A stretch of 64,000 bases of DNA from Croceicoccus gelatinilyticus (GTDB lineage: Bacteria; Pseudomonadota; Alphaproteobacteria; Sphingomonadales; Sphingomonadaceae). Numbering within the stretch: the stretch's first letter is position 1; the number at the start of each line of letters is the position of its first letter. Under the pieces are notes generated by a model, which saw nothing but the letters and a program-made list of their open reading frames with translations, was not told the DNA's origin and made no database searches. Of the stretch, positions 19,851 to 27,451 are shown in pieces. The translations under genes and the position numbers were made by a program. The stretch is taken from positions 661,690 through 725,689 of the forward strand of contig NZ_JAHCBF010000002.1 of assembly GCF_018398395.1 (NCBI RefSeq). The letters run 5' to 3'.

Positions 19851-20648
19851 TTACGGCAGCGGACGGCTCGATCCGAAGAACAGCGCCTGGCTGATGGCGG
19901 CGCGGACCGTCGATTCCTGGAACGGCTTGGTGACGAGATACGTCGGCTCAGGCCGATCGCCCGTCAGCAGGCGTTCGGGATAGGCGGTGATGAAGATCAC
20001 CGGCACCGAACCGATCGACAGGATATCGTCCACCGCGTCGAGGCCCGAGGACCCATCGGCAAGCTGGATGTCGGCGAGCACAAGGCCCGGCATCTTGTCG
20101 GCAATGACGTCCTGCGCCTGCGTGCGCGTCGCGGCCGTGCCGCAGATGTCGTGACCAAGCGAACGGACGAGATCTTCCAGCTGCATCGAGATGAGTGGCT
20201 CGTCCTCGATGATGAGGACGTTAGTCGTCGATTCCTTGTCGATCTCCGACACCGCTTCCTGAACGAGATTTTCGACCTCTTCTTCAGAGATGTCCATGAT
20301 CTCGGCAGCCTGGGCGATCGAGAAATCCTCAAGCGTGGTGAGAAGCAGCGCCTGGCGGTTCATCGGCGTGATGGCCGACAGACGTTCCTGCGCAGCAGCC
20401 GCGTGATCGACGATACCGGAATCGGTATCGGCCACCTCGAGGAAAGCGCTGGCCCAGAGCTTGTTAAAAGCGCGGTAGAGGGGGACGCGCCCACCTTCAC
20501 CGAGGCTGGCCTTCAGTTCCGGATCGGCGAGAACCGCCTCCAGAGTGGCGCGGACGAAAGCGTCGCCTGTGCTTTGCGAGCCCGAAAGCGCGCGAGCGTA
20601 GCGACGAAGATATGGCAGATTGGCGGCAACCTTGGCCCCGAGAGACAT
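19851..20648 (-). CDS. phyR: General stress response regulator PhyR
   Basis: 265 residues. The N-terminal sigma-like domain (about 1-135) mimics EcfG with region 2- and region 4-like sequences (NLPYLRRYARALSGSQ; TLEDFSIAQAAEIMDISEEEV). The C-terminal receiver (about 143-262) has EDE at 148-150, phosphorylatable Asp193 in LVLADIQLADGSSG, FITAYPERLLTG (a FATGUY-like motif) and Lys241 in VTKPF. Once phosphorylated, PhyR binds NepR and frees EcfG. The ATG at 20648 gives the normal N-terminus; the frame is open to 20741. It has its own EcfG promoter upstream. Confidence 0.96.
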   Translation of the reverse strand: MSLGAKVAANLPYLRRYARALSGSQSTGDAFVRATLEAVLADPELKASLGEGGRVPLYRAFNKLWASAFLEVADTDSGIVDHAAAAQERLSAITPMNRQALLLTTLEDFSIAQAAEIMDISEEEVENLVQEAVSEIDKESTTNVLIIEDEPLISMQLEDLVRSLGHDICGTAATRTQAQDVIADKMPGLVLADIQLADGSSGLDAVDDILSIGSVPVIFITAYPERLLTGDRPEPTYLVTKPFQESTVRAAISQALFFGSSRPLP

Positions 20649-20682
20649 GCAAGCCCTTCCCGTAAATTGGATCGACTGCCGT

Positions 20683-20707
20683 AACGCGTGCGCGCGATGT
20701 CGGTTCC
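20683..20707 (-). promoter_or_regulatory. EcfG-dependent promoter of phyR
   Basis: On the minus strand GGAAC (20707-20703), 16 nt, then CGTT (20686-20683); the -10 is 35 bp upstream of the phyR ATG. Identical spacing to the nepR promoter. The divergent Crp/Fnr gene starts 97 bp away on the other side. Confidence 0.9.
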
Positions 20708-20803
20708 CGGAAAAATTGCCGAATTGTTCACGTCGTTGCAATTGCGTGTCTTTCGAGGCACGGGACTGCTATTGGCGAAGCGAAAATACGTACGAGGGAA
20801 GGC

Positions 20804-21550
20804 ATGATTTCGGGTTCGGAGCATTTTGCCTGCACGCAATGTCCGCTGTTGTCCTGCCCCGGCCTGCGTGAGCAGGAGAAGGATCGCCTCGCCCTTATCC
20901 AGGAATTCAAGCACGGCGAACTCGGCGTGGATCGGGGCGAGCAGGTGCTGGTGCAGGACACCAGGAGCGAGCATCTCTATACCGTCCTCAAAGGCGTGTT
21001 GATCCGTTACCGCCTGATGGATGACGGGCGGCGCCAGATCATCAACTTCCTGTTCCCCGGCGATCTGGTCGGTCTTCAGGCCACGCTGGACGAGCCGATG
21101 ACGCACGGGGTCGAAGCGCTGACCGATGCACGGCTTTGCGTATTTCCCCGCGCCGACTTCCGCCGCTTCGTCAGCCAGTTCCCCGATCTCAATTACGACA
21201 TCGTCTGGCTAGCCGCGAAAGAAGAAGCCGCGCTCGAGGAACATCTGGTCGCACTGGGCCAGCGCAACGCGCGCGAACGGATCGCCTATCTCGCCCTGTT
21301 CCTGATTGAGCGGGCCGAGCAGACCTGTTTGACGAGCGGGCCGCACAAGATTTCCCTTGCCGTCACGCAAAGCCAGATTGCCGACATGCTCGGCCTCTCG
21401 CTCGTTCACACCAACCGCTCGCTTCAGTCGCTGCGCAAGGACGGGCTGGTTCGCTGGACCCTGACCGAAATCGAGATCCCCGACATGGATGCCGTCCGCG
21501 ATCTGGTTCAGGTGGAGAACGTCAACCGGAAGAAGCGCCCTTTCATCTGA
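20804..21550 (+). CDS. Crp/Fnr-family transcriptional regulator, FNR-like cysteines
   Basis: 248 residues. A cNMP-binding-type effector domain (about 30-140: TVLKGVLIRYRLMDDGRRQI, NFLFPGDLVGLQ) is followed by a dimer helix and an Fnr-type winged helix (about 170-235) with TQSQIADMLGLSLVHTNRSLQSLRKDGLV. The N-terminus carries Cys10, Cys13 and Cys18, and Cys112 sits in LCVFPRADF, the same place as Cys122 of E. coli FNR. An oxygen- or NO-sensing iron-sulfur cluster is therefore possible; spacing differs slightly (C-x2-C-x4-C). It is transcribed away from phyR. Confidence 0.9.
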   Translation: MISGSEHFACTQCPLLSCPGLREQEKDRLALIQEFKHGELGVDRGEQVLVQDTRSEHLYTVLKGVLIRYRLMDDGRRQIINFLFPGDLVGLQATLDEPMTHGVEALTDARLCVFPRADFRRFVSQFPDLNYDIVWLAAKEEAALEEHLVALGQRNARERIAYLALFLIERAEQTCLTSGPHKISLAVTQSQIADMLGLSLVHTNRSLQSLRKDGLVRWTLTEIEIPDMDAVRDLVQVENVNRKKRPFI

Positions 21551-21555
21551 TTTAT

Positions 21556-21584
21556 TTGCAATAAAATCAGATATTTACTAATTT
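21556..21584 (+). promoter_or_regulatory. Possible sigma-70 promoter in the AT-rich gap after the Crp/Fnr gene
   Basis: TTGCAA (21556-21561), a 17-nt spacer and TAATTT (21579-21584) lie in the most AT-rich stretch of the area, just after the Crp/Fnr stop. The same stretch forms an AT-rich inverted repeat (ATCTGATTT...AAATCAGAT), so it could instead be an mRNA end or operator. Confidence 0.35.
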
Positions 21585-21590
21585 TCTTGG

Positions 21591-21748
21591 GCGAAATGCA
21601 GATTCTTTTCGAGTCCGCAGGAACCACTTTTTCGGACGAGCATTTCCTTAATGTCACCGCCGAGACCCCCCCTCCCGTCCAAGCGGCCGGTGATACGATC
21701 CCGAAAGGCCTTCGTTCCCTAACAGGGGGAGCGGAGGCCTTTTTTTTC
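21591..21748 (+). ncRNA. Candidate small RNA (or long 3' UTR) ending in a strong terminator
   Basis: The segment has a promoter-like sequence at its left edge and, at 21705-21748, a hairpin (AAGGCC TTCG...GGAGGCCTT core) followed by eight T residues. The terminator is 155 bp beyond the Crp/Fnr stop, far for a simple gene end. No conserved protein is visible inside; short frames run through the terminator. A transcript of about 155 nt is inferred, unsupported by any family match. Confidence 0.35.
21705..21748 (+). terminator. Intrinsic terminator downstream of the Crp/Fnr gene
   Basis: The stem pairs AAAGGCCT and its neighbours with the AGGCCTTT side, including an inner TTCCCT/AGGGGGA pairing, and is followed by a run of eight Ts. 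It ends the Crp/Fnr transcript or the candidate small RNA. Confidence 0.8.
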
Positions 21749-21784
21749 ACCCCTCCCCGATCCCGATGTGTCATCGTTCGCCAA

Positions 21785-21817
21785 AACGAAAAAGGCCCGC
21801 CAGACGGCAGGCCCTTT
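21785..21817 (-). terminator. Intrinsic terminator of the response regulator gene
   Basis: Read on the minus strand, GGGCCTGCC pairs with GGCGGGCC (one wobble) around GTCT and is followed by TTTTTCGTTTT, 23 bp after the response regulator stop. Confidence 0.8.
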
Positions 21818-21839
21818 GGCTTTGCGATAACGGCGTGCT

Positions 21840-22277
21840 TTATTCGGAGCTGATCGCACCCTTGATGCGAGAGAACAGGCCGGTACGGCGGCTGTCCGAT
21901 ACGGCGTCGATCAACGCTTCCGGCGCGTAAGGCTTGGTGAGGACCGTACCCAGTTCCTTGATGTCGGCAGGGATCGCCTCAGGATTACCAGTAGAAAATA
22001 CGATACGCGGCGGACGGGGGCCGAGTTCGTTGACCAGTTCGGCCACGGCCCAGCCATCGTCGCGATCGACGAGGTGAACGTCGAGCACGATCACGTCGGG
22101 CTTCTGCTTGTCGAGAGCAGCCAGTGCCTGCTTCGTGCTTGAGCAGACGGTGACCGATGGAGAGCCCGCGGCAAGCAGGATATCCTCGATCGACATGGCC
22201 AGGATCGGGTCGTCTTCCACGACGAGAGCCGTGCCGACGTTACGGTCGGTTCCCTTCGGCTTCGGCTGCGTGGACAT
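21840..22277 (-). CDS. Single-domain response regulator
   Basis: 145 residues consisting of one receiver domain and no output domain: acidic pocket EDD (21-23), phospho-acceptor Asp66 in DVIVLDVHLVD, Thr in IVFSTGNPE and Lys115 in VLTKPYAPEAL. The FSTGN stretch resembles the FATGUY motif of SdrG-like regulators that feed the general stress response in Sphingomonas. It lies 1.2 kb from phyR, so a role as phosphate shuttle or kinase modulator is plausible but unproven. An upstream ATG at 22307 with AAGG is an alternative start. Confidence 0.85.
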   Translation of the reverse strand: MSTQPKPKGTDRNVGTALVVEDDPILAMSIEDILLAAGSPSVTVCSSTKQALAALDKQKPDVIVLDVHLVDRDDGWAVAELVNELGPRPPRIVFSTGNPEAIPADIKELGTVLTKPYAPEALIDAVSDSRRTGLFSRIKGAISSE

Positions 22278-22388
22278 GAAATATAGCTTCCCTGATAGGG
22301 CGTTCATTCGCCTTGTTCTGCAAACGCGAGGAAGGCGTACGAAGTTCCCGCTTCGCCGCCGCAATCGCGAAAGAATTCGGGAAGCCGG

Positions 22389-23552
22389 TCAGAGCGGCTT
22401 GGAATAGATCGTGTACTCGCGGTTCACGTCGGCATCGATCGCCTCGGCAATTGCGTTCATTCCCTGGTTGTCGTCAAGGATCCAGCCGATCTCGCCGCGC
22501 TTGGCGTTGTAATCCTCGACCGCGGCACGGCGAATATATTCGATCATCATGAAAGCAAGCTGGCTGGCAAGGCGCGAGCTTTGCAGGTGTTTGCGAACGC
22601 CCATCAGCGGCACGCGCATATCCGCGTTCTTCGGCTTGCGGATCCAGTTCAGCAGCTTGAACCAGCCGAAGGGAAACAGCTTGCCGCCTACCGTCTTGAT
22701 CGGCTTGTTCACGTCGGGAAGCGTCATCATGAAGGCCACCGGCTCACCGTCATATTCGGCAATCATGATGAGGTCCTCGCGAACCAACGGGCGCAGCTTC
22801 TTGCCGGTATGCGCAACCTCGCGGTCGGTAATCGGCACGAAGCCCCAGTTGCCTGACCACGCGTCGTTCAGGATTTCGAGAATGATCGCCGCTTCCTCGT
22901 CGAACTTCGACTTGTCGACACCGCGGACCTTGATCCGATCGTTCTTCTCACCCGACGAGATGATCCGCTGGATCAGCTTCGGAAAATCCTGCGTCACGTC
23001 GAGGTCGAAAGTGCGCAGCACTTTTGCAGGCGTATAGCCCAGCGCCTCGACCCAAGGCTGATACTTCGCCGGATGGTGGCCCATCATCACGGTGGGCGAA
23101 TGATCATGGCCCAGCGTCAGCAGGCCCGGTTCTTCCCAGATCGAAAGGGAGATCGGCGCGAGAATGCGGGTCATGCCCTTTTCGCGCAGCCATGCCTCTG
23201 CCCGCAGGATCAGCGCTTGTGCGACCGCCTCGTCCTCGGCGTCCATCAGGCCCCAGTTGCCGGTGCCCGGTCCCATGCCCTGTTCGGGCGGCATGGAATG
23301 CGCCAGCTTGTCGAAATGGGCAGAGATACGGCCAACCGGCTTGCCATCGCGCGTGGCGATGAAAAGCTGGACTTCGGCGTGGTCGAAGAAGGGGTTCTTC
23401 TTCGGGTCGATGACTTCGGCAGCCTCGGCCCGAAGCGGCGGGACCCAATGGGGGTCGTCGCGGTTCAGCGCATAGCCGACGTTCAGAAAGACCTTGCGCC
23501 CGGCGCCGTCGACGACCGGCTCGACGACGATGCCGTTACCCTGTGCCCCCAT
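22389..23552 (-). CDS. GNAT-fold acyltransferase-like protein (possible ceramide synthase family)
   Basis: 387 residues without signal peptide. The N-terminal part has NRDDPHWVPPLRAE, KKNPFFDHAEVQLFIATRDG and KPVGRISAHFD, the pattern of a large GNAT-type family often mislabelled dATP pyrophosphohydrolase. A second GNAT-like half includes EDLIMIAEYDGEPVAFMM and a Met/Arg-rich C-terminal part ends in YTIYSKPL. The overall look recalls bacterial ceramide synthase (bCerS) of Caulobacter, which acylates sphinganine, but I cannot verify homology. It starts 16 bp after a fatty-acid-hydroxylase-family gene on the same strand, suggesting a lipid-modifying pair. Confidence 0.65.
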   Translation of the reverse strand: MGAQGNGIVVEPVVDGAGRKVFLNVGYALNRDDPHWVPPLRAEAAEVIDPKKNPFFDHAEVQLFIATRDGKPVGRISAHFDKLAHSMPPEQGMGPGTGNWGLMDAEDEAVAQALILRAEAWLREKGMTRILAPISLSIWEEPGLLTLGHDHSPTVMMGHHPAKYQPWVEALGYTPAKVLRTFDLDVTQDFPKLIQRIISSGEKNDRIKVRGVDKSKFDEEAAIILEILNDAWSGNWGFVPITDREVAHTGKKLRPLVREDLIMIAEYDGEPVAFMMTLPDVNKPIKTVGGKLFPFGWFKLLNWIRKPKNADMRVPLMGVRKHLQSSRLASQLAFMMIEYIRRAAVEDYNAKRGEIGWILDDNQGMNAIAEAIDADVNREYTIYSKPL

Positions 23553-23568
23553 GTTTTCTATTCCTGCT

Positions 23569-24393
23569 TCAGGCCGCGGTCTTGTCGCGGTTGGGGTCGA
23601 ACCCTTCCTTGCCCATCGCGCGGCGGCGCGGGTGGCCCGAGGCGATGCCGCCCGACAGGTCCTTCACCCAGGGCCAGCGTTCGGCCACGGTCTCCTCATA
23701 GCCGAGGTTGAACACGGTCGGCGAACGCTTGGGGCGGTCCTTCTTCTCGTAATAGGTGCCGAGAATGCGGTCCCACACGTAGTTCGTGATGCCGTAGTTG
23801 CCGTCCTCGTCGAAGTAGTGATGTTCGACGTGACGCTGCTTCATCGTCTGCACCCACTTCCACTTCGGCTTGAAGGCAAGGTGCTGGATGCAGTGCATGA
23901 ACTCGTAATAGCAGGTCGTCAGCAAGCCGCCGGCAAAGGCCGCGGCAAGACCGCCGATGCCGCCGATCGCATAGCCGATGGGCGCGGTGGCGATGAAGAT
24001 CGTCGGCACCGTCGTGTGCAGCGCGCCGAACAGCACTTCGAGGTGGTTCGGATCCTGGTGGTGGTCGTAGTGAATACGCTTCCACGTGCTGGCAAGCGGC
24101 TTGATCTTGTACATCCACTGACCGTGCAGGACGTACTGGTGCAGCAGGTGCCAGACCAGCGGATAGACGACCATCGCGGCGAGAAACGCGGCGGCCGCGC
24201 GCAGCGGCGTCGTCGGCCAGATCGCGAAGGCAACCACGCACAGCGCGGTCAGGCCGAGATAGGCGATGATCGTGTAGTGCTGAAAATACGCAACGATCAG
24301 CTGCTTCAGCGTCATCCGGTCGAGATAGTGCGAGCGCTTCCAGAACGGGAGCTTCGCCTCGTCGGCGGCTGTGGTCGAGGTGGTCTGCGTCAT
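23569..24393 (-). CDS. Fatty acid hydroxylase / sterol desaturase family membrane enzyme
   Basis: 274 residues with four or so transmembrane helices (about 30-55, 62-85 and 125-155). Histidine clusters of the di-iron hydroxylase superfamily are present: HLLHQYVLHG, HYDHHQDPNH, HCIQHLAF and RHVEHHYFDEDG. These enzymes hydroxylate or desaturate lipid chains, carotenoids or sterols; the substrate is not readable from sequence. The ATG at 24393 is chosen; the upstream open frame is unconserved. It is coupled with the downstream GNAT-fold gene, which fits a lipid such as sphingolipid. Confidence 0.85.
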   Translation of the reverse strand: MTQTTSTTAADEAKLPFWKRSHYLDRMTLKQLIVAYFQHYTIIAYLGLTALCVVAFAIWPTTPLRAAAAFLAAMVVYPLVWHLLHQYVLHGQWMYKIKPLASTWKRIHYDHHQDPNHLEVLFGALHTTVPTIFIATAPIGYAIGGIGGLAAAFAGGLLTTCYYEFMHCIQHLAFKPKWKWVQTMKQRHVEHHYFDEDGNYGITNYVWDRILGTYYEKKDRPKRSPTVFNLGYEETVAERWPWVKDLSGGIASGHPRRRAMGKEGFDPNRDKTAA

Positions 24394-24556
24394 TTTTGGT
24401 CGGCTTCTTCGATTGATCCTTGGGCGGGCCCTTAGCATTTGCGGAACGCACGTGCCAGACGTGCGAGACGGCCCGCGGCAATTGGCGGGCCGGCGTGATT
24501 ACGGCGCAACGGCTGAACCGGGGCTGAGCGCCCGGTTCAACAGGCGTTGCCGCTAC

Positions 24557-24592
24557 GGAAAAGGGCCGCCCGGCAATGCCGGCGCGGCCCTT
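24557..24592 (-). terminator. Intrinsic terminator of the small lipoprotein gene
   Basis: On the minus strand AAGGGCCGC pairs with GCGGCCCTT, with an inner GCCGGCATTGCCGG hairpin, and TTTTCC follows; it sits 27 bp after the stop at 24620. Confidence 0.85.
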
Positions 24593-24619
24593 CACGTTCC
24601 CCTTCCTGTCGGAAGACCG

Positions 24620-24895
24620 TTAGTCGGTCTCGACAGTCATCGACGGGTTGCCGTCGATATCGGCGCTGACCGAGGTGCCGCCGTCGTTGATGTCGGCGTT
24701 GACACCGTCTTCGCTGATCGTGATCGAATCGCCGTCGTCGGCGTCGACGACCGGCTCGGTCATCGCCGGATCGGTGCCGACTTCCTCGGTCATGACTTCG
24801 GTTTCGGCTTCGGCCGGAGCGTCGGCAGTGCTGTCACAAGCGGCAAGGCCCAGCGCAGACACGGCGACAAGGGCGGGCAGGATGATCTTCTTCAT
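24620..24895 (-). CDS. Small acidic lipoprotein of unknown function
   Basis: 91 residues: a signal peptide (MKKIILPALVAVSALG) with lipobox LAAC, then a strongly acidic, Asp/Glu/Ala/Thr-rich mature chain with no recognisable domain (for example DADDGDSITISEDG and a repeated DI-G pattern). It is monocistronic, with a terminator. A near-consensus EcfG promoter (GGAAC-N17-CGTA) ends 37 bp before the ATG, so it may belong to the stress regulon. Confidence 0.75.
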   Translation of the reverse strand: MKKIILPALVAVSALGLAACDSTADAPAEAETEVMTEEVGTDPAMTEPVVDADDGDSITISEDGVNADINDGGTSVSADIDGNPSMTVETD

Positions 24896-24931
24896 GTGTG
24901 CGTCTCCAATTTGTGGCGCAATTGTGGCAAC

Positions 24932-24957
24932 TACGTCTGAATTGGGGCAGCGGTTCC
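24932..24957 (-). promoter_or_regulatory. Near-consensus EcfG promoter of the small lipoprotein gene
   Basis: On the minus strand GGAAC (24957-24953) is followed by 17 nt and CGTA (24935-24932), one base off the CGTT consensus. The expected start of transcription would be about 30 bp before the ATG at 24895, an ideal position. Confidence 0.5.
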
Positions 24958-24967
24958 CGAAAAGATC

Positions 24968-26065
24968 CTATTCCTCGGTTCTGAGCAGGACGAGTTCGCC
25001 GATCAGGGCGAACAGGAAGAAGGGGGCCCAGGCGGCCAGAAACGGCGGATATCCGCCGAAATTACCGATGGCGAGCGCGGCGTTGTCGACCACGAAATAG
25101 GCAAAGCCCAGCGCCATGCCGATGACCGCGCGAACGAACAACTGCCCGGAACGCGCCAGACCAAATGCGGCAACTGCGCCCAGAAGCGGCATGAGAGCAG
25201 CCGACAGCGGGCCGGAAATCTTGTGCCACCAGCGACCTTTCAGTTCCTCGGTCCGGCGGCCCGCAGCTTCGAGATCCTGGATCGATTCGCGCAGCTTGAA
25301 AATGTCCTGCCCGTCGGCGTTGACCGAACTGATCGAGATTTCGCGCGGGGTGATGCCTTGTCCGACGACAGTGTCGGGCGGAAAATCGACCGTGGCGATG
25401 TCGACGGCAAAGCGCGTCGGTTCCTTGAGCAACCAGCCCTCGCCGGTCCACGTCGCGGAGTCGGCGCGCCACTGCTCGGTCAGCATCAGGTTGGGATCGC
25501 GGCGGTACCAGGTCACGCCGCCAAGCGTCATGGCATCGCCGTTACCGGCTGCCGTGCGCGCCGCGAGAATCGCATCGCCCTCTGCCATGTAGATGTCGGT
25601 TCTTATGTCCGAACCGGGCGGTACGGGGCCGTAATCGGCTTTCTCCCACGCGCTGAGCGTTGCAGTCGCGCGCGTCACGATGCGTTCGTTGAAGCCGAAG
25701 CTCAGCACAGAAACGAAGGCAGCGGTCAGCACCAGCGGCGCGAGGATCTGGTGCGCGGAAAGCCCTGCGGCCTTCATCGCGATGACCTCGCTGTTCTGGT
25801 TGAGCGTCGCCAGTGTCAGGATCGTCGCCAGCAGCACGGAATATGGCAGGAATCTCGCCACAAGTTGCGGCGCGCGCAGCGAAACGTAAGTCCAAAGCGC
25901 GCCTTCGCCATTGCCTTCGGCAGCAAGGATGTCGCCGCTGGTGCCCAGCAGGTCGAGGATCTGGAGGACGAGCACAAGCATCGCCAGCACCGCGAAGATG
26001 CGGACGACGAACGTCTTGGCGAGGTAGATCGTCAGGCGTTTCGACGGGAAGAAATCAAGCCGCAT
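24968..26065 (-). CDS. lptG: LPS export ABC transporter permease LptG
   Basis: A 365-residue inner-membrane permease of the Lpt machine that extracts lipopolysaccharide with LptB and LptF. It has six predicted helices: two at the N-terminus (RIFAVLAMLVLVLQILDLLG and a second through VLLATILTLATLNQNSEVIAMKAAG), a periplasmic jellyroll of about 150 residues, then helices near the C-terminus. The start overlaps the lptF end by 11 bp, the usual lptF-lptG coupling. Confidence 0.93.
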   Translation of the reverse strand: MRLDFFPSKRLTIYLAKTFVVRIFAVLAMLVLVLQILDLLGTSGDILAAEGNGEGALWTYVSLRAPQLVARFLPYSVLLATILTLATLNQNSEVIAMKAAGLSAHQILAPLVLTAAFVSVLSFGFNERIVTRATATLSAWEKADYGPVPPGSDIRTDIYMAEGDAILAARTAAGNGDAMTLGGVTWYRRDPNLMLTEQWRADSATWTGEGWLLKEPTRFAVDIATVDFPPDTVVGQGITPREISISSVNADGQDIFKLRESIQDLEAAGRRTEELKGRWWHKISGPLSAALMPLLGAVAAFGLARSGQLFVRAVIGMALGFAYFVVDNAALAIGNFGGYPPFLAAWAPFFLFALIGELVLLRTEE

Positions 26066-27299
26066 GGTGTTCCTCCGCCATGCGCTTCAGTTCCTTGCGC
26101 CCGGTAAAGCGCATCAGGCGGAAGACGGCGGTGATCTTCTTGCCCACGGCCGATGCCCCGCGTTCCAGCCAGCCGATCGCCTGACCGCCCGGCACGTATG
26201 CCACGCGCCAGTACATCCAGATGATCAGTGCGGCGAACAGCACGAACGGCACCCATAGCGATATGATGGGACTGACAAGACCAAGCGCGGCGACGTCTTC
26301 GCCGTACTGGTTGATCTTGTGATAGGCGACGACCATCACGATCGACACGAATACGCCAAGCGCGCTGGTCGATCGTTTCGGCGGGATCGCCAGCGAGACG
26401 GCGAGAAGTGGCAGAAGCAGCATCATCACCACCTCGACAAGGCGGAAGTTGAGGCTGGCCAAAGTCTCGTTCCGTACGGTCTGGTCGACCTGGTCGTTCC
26501 AGCCCAACTGCAGCAGTTCGGGCAGGATATATTCGCGATCCTCACCCCCGCGTTGGCGGAACTGCTCGATCTCGGGCAGGTCGATCGGTAAGTCGTAGCT
26601 TGAGAATGACAGCACGCGCGGCGCGTTAAGGTTCGGCTGATCCTGAATGATCGTGCCATCGGTCAGGCGCAGAATGATCGTGTTCTGGTCATCCGCATTG
26701 GCAAGGAACCGCCCGCCGCGCGCCGAGATGGAGAGCATGTCGCCTTTCTCGTCCGTGACGCGGGCGAAGATGCCGCCCAGTTCGCGCCCGTTGTCGCGGC
26801 TTTCCTCGATCCGCAGCGCGGTCTTGTCCTGGATCGTGTTGAATTCGCCCACGTCGATCGAGGCACCCAGCGCGCCCGACGACAGTTCGAAAGCCAGCCG
26901 CTGGTAATCGTAACGCGACACCGGCTGGACCCAGTAGACCAGCACGAAGTTCAGCGCGACCAGCGCCAGCGTGATCATGTAGGGCACCTTGAGCAGCTGG
27001 GTGTACCCCATGCCCACGGCGCGCAGGACATCCAGTTCCGAAGTCGTCGCCAGTTTGCGGAACGCGAACAGGATGCCCAGCATCAGGCCCAGCGGGATCG
27101 CGAGGCTCATGTATTCGGGCAGCAGGTTCGCCAGCATCCGGAACACGACGCCGATCGGCCCGCCCTCGTTCGCGACCACTTCGAACAGGCGCAACATCTT
27201 GTCCAGCACCAGCAGCGATGCCGCCAGCGCCAGCGTGCCCAGCATCGGCATCAGCGTCAGCCGGAAGATGTAACGGTCGATGGCGGAAAAGAACTTCAA
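26055..27299 (-). CDS. lptF: LPS export ABC transporter permease LptF
   Basis: 414 residues, the partner permease of LptG. It begins IDRYIFRLTLMPMLGTLALA and has the coupling-helix region TTSELDVLRAVGMGYTQLL, a central periplasmic domain and three C-terminal helices (VEVVMMLLLPLLAVSLAIPP and following). The cytosolic C-terminal tail is long. First gene of lptFG; divergent from an unknown lipoprotein gene across 152 bp. Confidence 0.92.
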   Translation of the reverse strand: MKFFSAIDRYIFRLTLMPMLGTLALAASLLVLDKMLRLFEVVANEGGPIGVVFRMLANLLPEYMSLAIPLGLMLGILFAFRKLATTSELDVLRAVGMGYTQLLKVPYMITLALVALNFVLVYWVQPVSRYDYQRLAFELSSGALGASIDVGEFNTIQDKTALRIEESRDNGRELGGIFARVTDEKGDMLSISARGGRFLANADDQNTIILRLTDGTIIQDQPNLNAPRVLSFSSYDLPIDLPEIEQFRQRGGEDREYILPELLQLGWNDQVDQTVRNETLASLNFRLVEVVMMLLLPLLAVSLAIPPKRSTSALGVFVSIVMVVAYHKINQYGEDVAALGLVSPIISLWVPFVLFAALIIWMYWRVAYVPGGQAIGWLERGASAVGKKITAVFRLMRFTGRKELKRMAEEHHAA

Positions 27300-27451
27300 G
27301 GTGCTCGCATTCGGTCCTTTGCGGGGCGGATCGGCAAGGCGATGCCCCTTCGTGTGAGGGCGTCATAACGGCAACTCTCGCCAACGTCACCCGTTTCAGA
27401 TGGGGTTCATTCGCCGGCACGTCTACTCCCCCCGATAAAAGGAGAGGGTCG

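Noticed and set aside
21545..21574. AT-rich inverted repeat at the Crp/Fnr stop codon as a terminator
   Set aside because: It is not followed by a T-run and overlaps a better promoter-like match; the strong terminator lies 130 bp further on.
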